This document shows, in pieces, positions 43,229-55,145 of a DNA stretch of 64,000 nt. How positions within the stretch are numbered: position 1 is the first letter of the stretch; the number at the start of each line of letters is the position of its first letter. A program made the position numbers and the translations under genes. This DNA comes from Avena insularis (taxonomy: Eukaryota > Streptophyta > Magnoliopsida > Poales > Poaceae): positions 158,364,731 through 158,428,730 of the forward strand of contig CM042693.1 of assembly GCA_023614405.1 (NCBI GenBank). Direction: 5' to 3'. The notes under the pieces are model-generated. The model saw only the letters and a program-made list of their open reading frames with translations, did no database searches and was not told where the DNA came from.

Positions 43229-45518
43229 GTGAGTTCCAAAGACTCTATGAGCTGGTGATGCCCTTGGCAAGTACCATATAGGTGCGGCTATACCTCCGAC
43301 AGCCACTCATAGATAATCTAGGCACCAAAAACGTGGGGCCTAAGGGTGCCCTCCCATATGTTGGATCCGCACAAGGAATCACAACGTCATGTTAAAGTCG
43401 TCTTGCCTCCATACGAAAGGAAAAGGTTACAGCTGACTTCTTCGTCCCATTCCAAATCTCATGGTTAACGCGTTATATACGGCGCTAGAATCACTGATGT
43501 CAGGGGTTGTTAATTCCTAGATGATTATCCTTGTTGCAATTAGAAACCTAAATTCTATTTCTACACTATATTATCACTTAGGATGATATCAACAATTTAT
43601 TTATTTGAGAAAATAATATTTTGTTTCCTGTAAACATAGATGATAACACACAATTTACAAATACTTTGATAAAGACTCTTCAAAGGACATGAGCAAGCGA
43701 TGAACTTGCCTTGTGATTGCAAGGTAGTGAAGTCGGATGCTTGCACTAGACCTTGAGCTTCTATGTCTACAAAACATCATTATTGCCCGGTAAGGACAAT
43801 ATTTAAAGAAGAAAAAATGAACATGCATAGTAATGTAATGCATTTATCGTTATGTATTTTCTTTATATGTTTTACCCAATATTTTAGTTTTCTGGAATTT
43901 ATTTAGGAAATTAAGAAACTTATTTTAAGGAATATCCTTAATTATTATATTCACTATTTTTATAATGTAATATATTATTAGTAGAGTTAAAAATTGATTT
44001 TTATTTAATATTAACTCTTATATTTATTTACTTAATAATTCTTTTTAAGAATAAGAATTTTAATTAATGAGATTTGATTTTGGTAACTTCAGATATTTAT
44101 TTAGTATTTTTCTTAAATAGTATAATAATCAAGTATAATAAAAGTATTTTTATTTATTTTTATGTATTTTATTGATTTTTATAAAATTCCATAAGGGATA
44201 TATGTATTATAAATCTTTAACCTAAAATTCATTTATTAAAAATGGTTTCTCAATTTAATTTAATAGGTTATTTTATTATTAATCTAAATAAATATTGTTT
44301 GTATTTTTAAGACTTTTATTTTATTTCCTAGGATTTATTGAATTATTAGGGGTATTTTGGTCTTTTACTAAATTCATTAAATCCATTTTTAGGTTTTGGG
44401 CCAACCCATTGGGCTATTTGGGCCAATCTTGGCCCATCTGGCTTGTCAAAATACCCACCCGAGGTGGTACTGGCCCTATCGGCCCAGTACAGAGCCTCCT
44501 CTTTCTCCCTTGTTCTCTCCTTCTCTTCTTCCTCGACCCCGTGGTCGCTGACACCGCCGCCGTGGTCCTCTCTGGCCGCCGCCGTGGTGTGTGGTGTAGT
44601 TGTCAACCTCGCTCCTTCATCTAGACCAATTTGATTTAGATTTGGGGCCCTTTTGCGGCTAGGCTAGCTCCGTCCTGAACCCTACGGTTTGGGGTGGTGC
44701 CGGTGATGCCATCGCCGCTACCCCAGTGGTGTTGTGGTGGTGCTGCTCGACCTCAAACGCTGTTGTGGTCGTTTCCTCGGCTTGGTGTGGGTTGTAGTGC
44801 CCCTTTGGGTGCTCCCCGTGTCGTCGTGTGCTCGTCGGCCTCTCTGCTTCCTCTTCTAAACTACAGCGAGGACCTCTAGTGGCCTTATAGTACTGATTCC
44901 AATTGGTAGTTGAGCATGGACAAGATGGTAGTGTTACTGTGGAATCTACTGGTGGTGTTGGTGATTGGTGAGTTCATCCACTGTTAATACATTAGTACTG
45001 ACATTAGCACTGTCAGTGATTACTCACTAAATTGTTGAGCTCTCACTTGTGATATGAGATTCAGAAGTAGGGTAGTAATATGATTATAGTGATACCTTGA
45101 TTATGTGGATGAGTATAGTCTTGATAATGATTCCTGGTTTGATTCCAGGAAGATGATATTATAGATTTAATTATGGAAGCTCAATAATGGCTCTGCTTGA
45201 TTTAGAACCTAACTTTGTGACACCATGTTTAAATGGCACACAAGTTTATGTTCTATTATTGGCTTGATTCTATTGGGCTTAGTATTGGATTTGAATCAAA
45301 GTTTAAGTTGGATTCTTCTTCTTACACTTGTCTGCCTGTGATGTTGGTATGAGGCATAGGAACTAGTTTCCTATCTTGTTGTCCCTTATAGAAATGTTCT
45401 GGGATTATTATTGGTTGCTGGATCTTGAATCCTTTTGGCTAAGATGATTGGGTTTCTCATAGATTTATATTGGTTCATATTATTTATGAACTTTGAGGTG
45501 CTACTCCACTAGGAGATG
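43229..45518 (-). mobile_element. Element V 3' LTR, segment 3
   Basis: Landmarks shared with solo LTR B: CCCATTCCAAATCTCATGG followed by TTAACGCGT and ATACGGCGC (43446-43488 against 53155-53191), then ACATGAGCAAG and GCCCGGTAAGGAC (43688-43797). Then come a very AT-rich stretch (43830-44390), a GC-rich part (44390-44880) and AT-rich sequence to 45518. The first 200 bp do not match LTR B, so LTRs A and B belong to somewhat different subtypes. No gene is supported. Confidence 0.7.
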
Positions 45519-46140
45519 TGTAAGGTTCCCAACCTTTAATAAGGTAGAGATCCCTATGTTTACAATGCTAGTCCCTGGATCAATAGCTAGCATCCACAAT
45601 TAAGATGTAATATCAAGAAACAAAGGTCATAATACAACTTTCTAACCAGGAATAAAATAATTTATTACATCTTACATAGCTCATTTGGCTATCTCATTAC
45701 AATGCAGCAGAATATAACAATAGCATGGGGTCCTTCATCTTCAAAGTGCCATAGGCAGACATGTTGGTTGTAGACTTGTAATCCTAATCAGTAAACTTCA
45801 CTAACATCAAACAAACCTGCAACATAATAAGTTACAGCCACAAGGGTCAATACATTTGAATTGTATTGGCAAGTGATACTATGGTAGAATAGTGGAGTCT
45901 ATCATCTATATGCATTTGGATAAGTGGAGCTTAAGCTTGCATTGCTCAAAATAGATTTTCCTTATCATTTGAAAACACTAAGTTTTTGTTTGACAAAATC
46001 ACCCAAGGCATCTCCCGATAGAAATTGGTGATCCTTCAACCCTTGTTCAACCAAAAGTTTTTAATTTAGAAATTGGGATGAGGAGATTCTTGATAGCTTC
46101 CATGTCTTGATGCTCAAATTGTCCTTTACCAGGGACATGG

Positions 46141-46189
46141 CTAAGTACTTAGATTTTACACTCTGCAGAGGTGGTGCACTTTCCCCACA
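46141..46189 (-). promoter_or_regulatory. Conserved palindromic LTR block, solo LTR D copy
   Basis: The perfect palindrome CTAAGTACTTAG (46141-46152), then CTCTGCAGAG (46161-46170), then GTGGTGCACTTTCCCCACA. The first palindrome differs in sequence from that of element III but sits in the same place, which suggests conservation of structure. Confidence 0.6.
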
Positions 46190-48587
46190 AGACTTGGTTT
46201 CCCAAGACAAGATCTTTCAGAAGCCTTCCCTTAGACCAAATGGACGCGCTCCAACCTATCATCCCACTACCACCAACTGTCCAAATGGCTAAGTTATTGC
46301 AACCTATATGATCCAGGCAGAGCCCATATTGTCAAGTGGCTGCACTAGAAGCTTCTTAACATATGGCATCTCAAATCCCTTTGTTCCTGGGTGGCCATCC
46401 ACAAGTGAGACACACAAGGTAAACCATAGAAATGGGCCTTGTGTAACCACTCAACGCAAACCATTCCTTCCATTCCACCCAGGTGATTCATTCACTTAGT
46501 TGTTTTATTAAACAAAACACAAGTCCTTGACTTAGAAACATTCCATAATATGAATATAATCCACCCTTGTTTTCTACTAGCTAAGCTAAGCATGATAGTA
46601 GTAGGAATCTTAACTTAGGAAATTTCTAATAAGGTTTCATCTACTAGGATTTCCCATGGCATAGCTTACACTTAGCAAAATTCCATGCAAGTCCTACTTA
46701 GAAATATCACTAATGCATAGTGAAAATAATGGGACAAAAGTATGAAGCATCACTTGCCTTTTTGGTAGAGAATATAATTTCACTCCTTGATCTTGCAATA
46801 CTCACACTCTTCAAATCACTACAATTCAATCAAGCAAGCAATATTTCAATCTACCATTCAAGCAAACAATCACATAAAATAATAGAAACAAAACAATGCA
46901 TGCAAGCATGCCAAAGATTGTTTTATTTGGAAAAGTGGTTTCTAATAGGTTATAAACATTTGAAAACACCTATTGGTCATTTTATAAAGTGGCAAAACCA
47001 TTTGCAAAAGATTTTACTTATAAAACATTCTAATACCAAATCAATATTTTATGTGGTTGAAAATGCCTTTATCAAAGTAACAATCTTTATAGGGTTCCCC
47101 AAATACATTTTTAAATAATAAAACTTGGTGCTTGGGGTGAGAGAGTTTAAATCAAAACATTTCCCTAAGGTTTTTCTCCAAAGTGTTTTCAACAAATAAA
47201 CAATATTTTTATTTGACTAGAAATGCTTTAAATCAAAGATTTACTCTTTAGCTTTACCAAATACATTTTCAAATCCATGAGTTGGTTTCTATGGGTAGTA
47301 GGTTCAAAACAAACCATTTTGCAAAGATTTTATCTCAAAAATATATCAAGAACAAGTTTTATATTCAAAATAAGCCTACACAAGTTTCTGCAATTTCAAC
47401 CAATTTTCCAGAAGCAAAACATTAAAAAAAAGTGCATGGTTGCAAAGTACTTGTTCTGCTGATTCCATTGATATAAAATTTGCAAAATTTGGACGTGTAG
47501 AACTAAAGTTATGAATTTTACAAGTTTGCAAATCTAATAAAACATTTTCTGGTTTTCATTCAAACAGACTGGCCACGTGTCTTATTCCTATTTGCCAGTA
47601 CCGGTTCGTGCGGATTGCGCTCTGTGGACCACAGGATTTAAGTGAGATCGTGCGGCATAGAAGCAACGATACCTCTTCGATTAAATCTAATCTCAGCCGC
47701 TAGATTCAGATCCAACGGGCTCAGCGCGTTTGACTAAAAATCCAAGCGGCGTGATTGGCGCGCGGTTTCACGTTGTCGCTGCCGATTTAACCAGGAAGCA
47801 AGAGGGGGAACGGAGGTGCTCACCGTGCTCGCGCGGTTGTGGTGAAGCTCAACGTAGCGGTTGTTCGTCAAGGGGCGCACGGATTCCAGAGGGATTGCTC
47901 GCCAGAGTTGCTGCGGGCGGCGGTGCTCTCAGGTTGTCGTCGCTGGCGATGTTTAGGACCACGCTAAGACAAAGTGGAGGCATTGTTAGGTGCGCACGAG
48001 GGTCACGAGTCTAGGAGCATCAGTGAGAGGGAAAGGCTTGGTCGGAGTTTACCTGGAGAGCTCGACGGAGACGAGACAGACGACGGTGGCGCTCGGGTGA
48101 TGACGAAGACGAGGCTATGGTGCTCGCACGGCCTAACGGCAGACCGGAGATGCGCCAGAGGTGGGGAGAAAGTCTGGGAGGGGAGGCGCGCGAGGTGTGG
48201 CCGGAATCAGTTGGGGAAGCTCGTCGAGCAAGGCGTTGCGGCAGAAATCCAGGCAGCCTGGTGGCTCCGGTCGTGTGAGGGTTGAGGGGAAATAAGGAGG
48301 GAGCGTGGGCGATTAAGTACGGCGTAGTCGCAGGAGGAGTGATGGCTGCAATAACGCGAATTGATCGCCGCAATCAAGGGCAGCAACAGTGAGGGGGACG
48401 TGGTCGCGGGGTTGAAGACGATGTGCTGGCGGTGGGGTCATGCCGTCAGCGAGAGTGAGAGAGGGGGCGTGGGGTCCAGTCCTCAGTGACTTCAAGGTAG
48501 AGAGAAAGTGAAAAACGGTTCATGCGGGGAGAGAGCTAGTTGGGCTGGACTGGCTTGGGCTCATTGGCTGGGTTGGGTTTGATTCAT

Positions 48588-48595
48588 TTTTTATA
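48588..48595 (-). promoter_or_regulatory. Possible TATA box, solo LTR D
   Basis: Minus-strand TATAAAAA at the upstream border of the GC-rich block. There is no second copy to test conservation. Confidence 0.3.
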
Positions 48596-49692
48596 CCAAA
48601 CCTTTTTCTGTTTCTGTTTTGAATTTCCTGATTTGATTTTCATTCAAACAATTCAAACAACAAATCAATTCAAACCACCACCAAACTTTGTATTGATTTT
48701 AATTCTGTTTAACAACATAATCCAAAGTCCAAAATAAAATAATTCTTTTATTCTTATAGGATCTATTAATAATTAAAATAAATAGACCTTAGTCTTTAAT
48801 TCAAATAGGTTTTAATTTATTTAAAAACTCTATTTGAAATTTAAATAATACCAAAACCTTTTCAGTAGGTTTTACTTAAAAACAAAACACATGGAAATCT
48901 TACTTAAAAATACTTTAACAAGTTTCAATGTTTATTTAAAATGGAAAAGCCTTTACTTAAAAAAAATTGGATATTAATAAATCCTTATGGTTTTATTTAA
49001 ATAAACCTTTACTATTTTTATCAAACAAAATATTTTATTTCAAAAGCTTGGCCAAGATTTAATTTGGCTCTATAAAATAATCCTTATTTATAATTCTACC
49101 TTTTCTTTTGAAAACCAAATCTTCTTATTAAAAGATCCACAAATAGTGATTCCAACTATTATAACTTTATTTATTATTTGTTTATCTTTTTAAATTCCTT
49201 TAGGATTATTTGCTCACCATTTGGTATGGATTTCTAGATGGTTGCTTTATTAGCTTTGGAAATTCAATTTCCTTATCTTATTAAATTCATAAGATTTTAT
49301 CTATGACTCCAAATTGAATGAAATCAATTTATATGGTTTTATAATATTTCCCTTTGTCATTCTTGGTCATTTTGAAATGTTTGTTTGACCAATTTTATAT
49401 GGACCAAATCCATAGTCTTAGAGATAACTTGAAAATGATTTTCTTCCATTAGGATTTTAGGGTTTTTGGTTTATTTCTCAAGTGTTTAAGTTTCCAGATG
49501 CATTTATGAAGAATGCATTTCACTTGATTTGAATTAGTTTGGATTCAAACATTAACCCAAGTTTGTTCAAGATGGGATTTTAGGTTTCTAATTAGAAACA
49601 AAAAGTTTCTTTTCACCCTAATTTTTAACAATTATTTATTTTGTTTAATTATTTTTCACATTACAAAATTTGGAAAATTTTGGGATGTGACA

Positions 49693-51233
49693 AGATGTGC
49701 CCAGAATTCATAAGCTATGTTATGTACATGTTGGAAAATATGATTTGGCTATCATATCCAGGATCTATGACGCTGGTCTGAGATCCTGGTTTGTTTGGTA
49801 GAATTTAAGTATACTCTTTATTTAAAAGATCATCTATGATGGATTCACCCCACTTGGGTGATTTCTCAGAGATCTAGATATAAAATAACACATGAATCTT
49901 AGTCTAGAGAATATAATAAGATCATGTGATGGTTTTATTTCACTCACCACAACAGTTGATTTTTCTGTTGTTGTGGCTAGTTGATTTGGTTGGCTGGATC
50001 TTGCTGCTGGTGCTGTTGGCTTGAGCTTGTCCTTCTCCTTCTGGTTCCTGTAACTTGGCCTTGATCTTGCACTTCAACTTTTGGTTCCTGTAAGCTTGGC
50101 CTTGCTGTCCACCTGATCCACCCCCTCCTTATGTCCCCATCTGGTGAGTACTGGGATGATCTTGTGTGTGGTTAGGTTGATGATTTGCTTGGATCTTGCT
50201 AAGCTCAGTGTGTTCCTGGTTTGGTGTTGGAAGTAAAAAGATGTTGCTGTGAGCCTTGCCATGGCTGGCTCATCCTTTTTGCTTGTGTAGCTACTGCTGC
50301 TGTGTTGACAGCTCTCACCATGCATTTAGGTGATTGTGCTGCCTGTGTGCTTGGTACACAGTTTGGATCAGATCGATGAGGTGTTTTTACCTTCTGATAT
50401 TTAACATTTACTCTCCTGGTGAAACTTGCCCCTCTTACTTGCTGTTAATATCTGTATTGTGGATTATTTATTATGAAAGAACAATTCTTTCATATTGGTG
50501 AAACTTGCCCCTGTATTAATACTCAATGATGTAATATGAGCAATGCACCTCACTGCTCTCCACTGAGAGTATTTTAATGACTAATCTTTTATTTTCCTTT
50601 TTATTTGATTTATAATTTGTTGTAGGTACAAGATCTGGTGTTTAAGATTTAGTATAGGTTTAGATAGATGAGTAAATTTCTATTGTAATCTTTGTTTGGT
50701 TCATTTGTAAAAATCTTGTAATATCTTATTTTATTATTTTTTTGTAATAATTTTGTAATAGTTTATTGCTTAGATTCCAATTGTTGCAATTCCCCTTCTG
50801 TACTGAACCTCTCATTTGTTTGATGAGTTTATCATTGTAAAAATTGTGTATGGAAATAAGATAAAGAATAAGATTTCATTTCTTATTTGAATTACTTTAT
50901 TTATTATTATCTCATTATTATAACAAATGATATTACTAAATCATTTAAAAATTATCTTAAAATAAGAAACATTAACTTTTAAATATAAGTTCAAATTTCA
51001 AATTTGAATCCAAATTCTCCCCCTAAAAACAAATTTATCCAAAAAGATCATGTCAAAATTTATAACGGTCACTCTCAATATCTATTCCTAAACACAATGA
51101 GTGAAAGAAACTCTGATCACTTTAGGTTTTTTGTTTTTTCGAAAAATTTACCCGCATTTTATAGATGAATGCATGCATATGCACAAATTCCTAATTCTAC
51201 CCTTCATTGGTTCCTAAATGCTGGGATGTTACA
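49693..51233 (-). mobile_element. Element V 3' LTR, segment 4 (inner end)
   Basis: It starts with the second AGATG and ends with GCTGGGATGTTACA, the sense start of the LTR, abutting the PPT. The last 120 bp resemble 58350-58476 of solo LTR B (ATGCATG...GCACA...GCTGGGATGTTACA). The interior is AT-rich and non-coding, and a 50074-50325 frame on the minus strand has no motif. Confidence 0.75.
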
Positions 51234-51249
51234 GACTTCCCCCCTTAAA
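51234..51249 (-). other. Element V polypurine tract
   Basis: Sense TTTAAGGGGGGAAGTC directly before the LTR start. It matches the PPT of element III in design, so the two elements are related. Confidence 0.85.
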
Positions 51250-51269
51250 TTAAACTTCGTCCCGAAGTT

Positions 51270-52058
51270 TTCCGAAGTGTACCTGAATAGTTCTGGATAG
51301 GCTTCTCTTAAGTCATCCTCTTTCTCCTAGGTGGCTTCCCTCTCAGGGTGATGCTCCCACTGTACTTTGCAGTACTTGATTGCCCTGTTTCCCAATCTTT
51401 TCTAGTTCTCTTCCAGAATTTTACAGGGTTTCTCAACATATGTCAAATTTGCTTGTAATTCCACTTCTTGATGTGTGATTGCATCATCAGGAACCTTAAG
51501 ACATTTCCGGAGTTGTGACACATGGAAAACATTGTGAACTTGAGCCAATCTTGGTGGTAACTCTAAAGCATAAGATATAACCCTATTCTGATTCAGTACT
51601 TTGAATGGTCCTATATATCTGGGACTCAATTTTCCTTTAACTCCAAACCTATTAACTCCTTTCATTGGGCTTACTTTGAGATATACCATATCTCCCACTT
51701 CAGGGTGCCATGATCTTTGACATTGATCAACATAACTTTTCTGTCTACTTTGAGCTATTTTCAATCTATCCTTGATTATATCAATGATATCTTGCCTTTC
51801 CTTGATATAGTCTGGTGCAAATTCCTTGCTACTTCCAGGCTCATACCAACATATTGGTGATCTACATTTCCTTCCATAGAGTACTTGATATGGAGCTGCC
51901 TTCAGACTACTCTGATAGCTGTTGTCATAAGAAAATTCTGCTAAGGGTAGATGATCTTCCCACGAACCTCCAAAATCTAATGCACAAGCCCTAAGCATGT
52001 CTTCCAATATTTGATTGGTTCTTTCAGTCTAACCCCTAGTTTCTGGATGATAGGCTGT
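51270..52058 (-). pseudogene. Element V integrase C-terminal part and chromodomain-like tail
   Basis: From the insertion point of solo LTR B (52058) downward the frame reads the end of the integrase core, with a stop where the Gln of the G-Q-T-E-R motif should be (near 52030). A 201-codon frame follows (52007-51402): MLRACALDFGGSWEDHLP, AEFSYDNSYQSSL, QKSYVDQCQRSW, GDMVYLKVSPMKGV, LSPRYIGPFKVLN and VHNVFHVSQLRKCL. After ILEEN there is a TAG at 51402. The same frame continues with a chromodomain-like motif (KYCKVQWEHHPEREAT) and a second TAG at the expected Trp. Nonsense changes at Trp/Gln codons suggest decay by C-to-T transitions. Confidence 0.85.
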
Positions 52059-52777
52059 TGCAGTGACCCGGCATACCACTGCATGATGTAGTATACTATA
52101 GTCATTGACATAACACCAATGAAACACCGTTCACTAGTATTACATCCCTCAGAATGGCACAACAGAAACACATCAGGTCCAATACATGGCTAAAGGTTAC
52201 AACTCACTCTTTACACAAGATCCAGAGAACACTCTAGGTTAAAGAGAGAGAAAGAACTTCTCACAAAGAAGGATCAAAGATGAACAACACAAGAACTAAT
52301 ATGCTACTAAAAATGGTATCTTAACTAAAGGGCTGACATTGCTGTTACTGCAATGCACTACAGAAATAGGTTCTTTGGTTAGAGAGTATATTCCTATTTA
52401 ATAAGTAATTTCGTCTTCACTTGAGTTGAGGTATTTGTTGACTTCCTTGTCTTTGTTGAAGAGCTTTAGCTTTGGATGATGATTCCTAGAGCATAACTTG
52501 ATGTAGATGTTGTCTATCCTGGCTTCAGAATCTAGCAAGGGTTAAGAAGATACTTTGAGTACGAGCGTACTCAGCAAGTTCACTAGAAAAGGAGTGTTTG
52601 ATGCACGATAACTACAACCACAGACCATAGGTCATAGGCAATGCAAGTTTTTTATAAACATTTCTTCAAAGGTTGCTTTTATTCTGAAATGCTATGCCCG
52701 CCAGCCTTCACGGGTTTACCAGAACTTTCATGGAGTTCCTTTCTCGCCGCGTTCGCAGCTCCTTCCTGGAACAGGGA

Positions 52778-52831
52778 GTAACAAATTACAGTTCTTACAC
52801 TCTGTAGAGGTGCGTTACTTTACCCATGAGA
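52778..52831 (-). promoter_or_regulatory. Conserved palindromic LTR block, solo LTR B copy
   Basis: TTACACTCTGTAGAGGTGCG then ACTTTACCCATGAG. Upstream (about 52761-52782) the sequence CTCCTTCCTGGAACAGGGAG can form a hairpin with stem CCTG/CAGG. CTGCAG is CTGTAG here. It lies about 740 bp from the sense 3' end of the LTR. Confidence 0.55.
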
Positions 52832-55136
52832 GATCAACTCTTTGTTGCACAACCGGTCAGCTTATTCCCGTCCACAATTCCATGATGTGGGGCCCATAAG
52901 ATGATTCAAGCCAATTACTGCCCCTTAGTGACCTCGCATGCCTCCTTGGTGTACACCATGCCCACATATTGGATTACGGCAGTGGTTTGTACAAACGTTA
53001 GATGCTAGAACTATCGTGGGACATTGAGGGTTCTCACCCACATGATGCATATCCTCTACGAATTACCAATTAATATGCATGCTACGAGGATAACAGGCAC
53101 GAGCTGCGCATCCGGCTTCATGCGAGAGGAAGAAGATACAACTGACTTCTCCGTCCCATTCCAAATCTCATGGTTAACGCGTAATATACGGCGCAAGAAT
53201 CACTGGCAACATTTGTTGTTCAGTCCTAGATAATATGTTCCTTTACCACCGGAACTTTTATAGTAAGTTATTACCTCATGGTAATAACCTATAATCACAT
53301 TATTATGAAAATAGTGTTTTCGGACCTTTTTCAAATGCAGGTGATGTCCACATTGGATTTGTAAAATACTTTATAGAAAATAACCAAAGTACATGAGCAA
53401 GTGTGAACTTGCCTTTTGTGATTGCAAGATTATGCACTCACGGTCTTCAAGATGATATAAGATCCAATATCTGAAAGCAGCATCATTGGTCCGGTAAGGA
53501 CTAATGTTTAAAGAAGCAATATGTTCTTATGCATAAGTAACATGATGCATTTTATAAACGCGAATCCCGGGGATAACGTTGTTCTAGTGTTTGGGTACTA
53601 GAAATGATGTATTTGAAATGTGTTGTACTTTTGGATGAGTTTTATACTCGTGCTTCTTATTAAGGCTTGTGAGTGTGTGTGAAACAATCATATAATTACA
53701 ATATCATAAAACAATAGGACACATACAAATGTGAGATGCTACTCAAGATTGCTTATATAAGAGTTCTTGTTTGAAGTGGCAAAAAGAAAAAAATTTGAAG
53801 AAAAGATTTCTTTTCTAAGGTCTAAACAACCTTGGTGGTTAGTTGAGTCTGGTCGATGTTATTTGTGCTTGCTTGAATAGTTTAAGCTTGAGATGCTTTA
53901 TGACTTAATTATATCAGACCAAAGTTAACTATAAAATGTAAAACGATGTCTTTAATATTATATTTAGAGTCTTGTAGACTAAAGTTAACTTTAAAACATA
54001 GATAGTTTGAAAGTATAATGCTTATAACAATTGTACTTTGTGTACTTGGTAATGTTGCCTTAAGGTTACTTAAGAATGTTTATATTTTTCTTTGATGTAG
54101 TGGTTTTCTTGATTTTATAATGGAATAATATCACTTACCCTTTTATGGATGAGTGTTTATAGTTTGTAAACCATGGAGTAATGTTACTTAATTGTTTATA
54201 AGTTGACTATAGTGTTTTAGTATGTTGAGAAACTTGTGGTTAAAGTAAAGGAAATAAGTTTTATTTAACTACAAATTATTCTTGAGGATTTTATATTTGA
54301 TAAGAATTCTCTTTACAAAATATTACACACCCGTGGTTGAGGAGAATTCAATAAAATTATAATTAAAATGTGTTAAACTATTTGGACTTTATATTATTAA
54401 TGTTGAAGACTAATACTATTTATTAGACTCAATTGGTTAATTTTAGACATATTAGCAATTTTTATTTACCTTTATATGAATTATCAATTAAATAAATAAG
54501 TTTAAATTTGAGTTATTAAAGTATTTGAATTTTTATTAAACTCCAAAGTGGAATATTATATTTTTAACATGTAGATATTATTTTTATGATCATTTTGGTA
54601 CATTACATTTATTTTTGTGATTTATAAATAATAAGATATGATTTTGACAATTCTTATTACTTTATAATTACTTAATAAATAATAAATATTTAATTAAGTG
54701 AAATAATAATACATGATTATAGTTTTTAAAATATTGTTTTTATTTTTCCAAGATTTTTGGTATTTATTTATAGTCTTAACATTTACCATTATTAAAATAG
54801 GAATTATCAAAGTTTTATTACCTTTAAAATCTTTATTAAATAATAATTATTTAAAATGTTAACATAATAATGTTTAATAATAGTTTTAAGTTATAAATTT
54901 TATTTTTCTAAACATTTTAATATATTATACATATTTTTCTGAACTATAAATCAAAAGTTATTAATTTAACAAGATTTTGATTTCTGGAATATTAATAATT
55001 GAGCTTATAACATTTTATTTATTTTTTTAAACAGGAAATAACTTTTTACACCACACCCACACCTAGCCCTAGTCACTGACCAGTGGGCCAGTGGCCAACT
55101 CAGCTCTCACATTAGTAAATGTGTTTGTTACCGACC

Positions 55137-55145
55137 CTATTTATA
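55137..55145 (-). promoter_or_regulatory. Putative TATA box, solo LTR B
   Basis: Minus-strand TATAAATAG, the same nonamer as in element III, followed on the sense strand by GGTCGGTAACAAACAC. Confidence 0.45.

Larger units (their letters stand above)
45519..49692 (-). mobile_element. Solo LTR D (4,174 bp) with perfect TSD
   Basis: On the minus strand it reads TGTCACATCCCAAAATT (49692) to GGGAACCTTACA (45519). The TSD is AGATG (45514-45518 and 49693-49697). No PBS, PPT or coding region is present, so it is a solo LTR. Architecture matches the LTRs of elements III and V: AT-rich arms, a GC-rich block (47560-48560) and the conserved palindromic block about 640 bp from its sense 3' end. It comes from a related but distinct chromovirus-like family. 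Confidence 0.88.

Noticed and set aside
47730..48495. Frames in the GC-rich block of solo LTR D that could suggest a small gene
   Set aside because: They sit wholly within a solo LTR bounded by a perfect TSD, have no domain, and are open in several frames.
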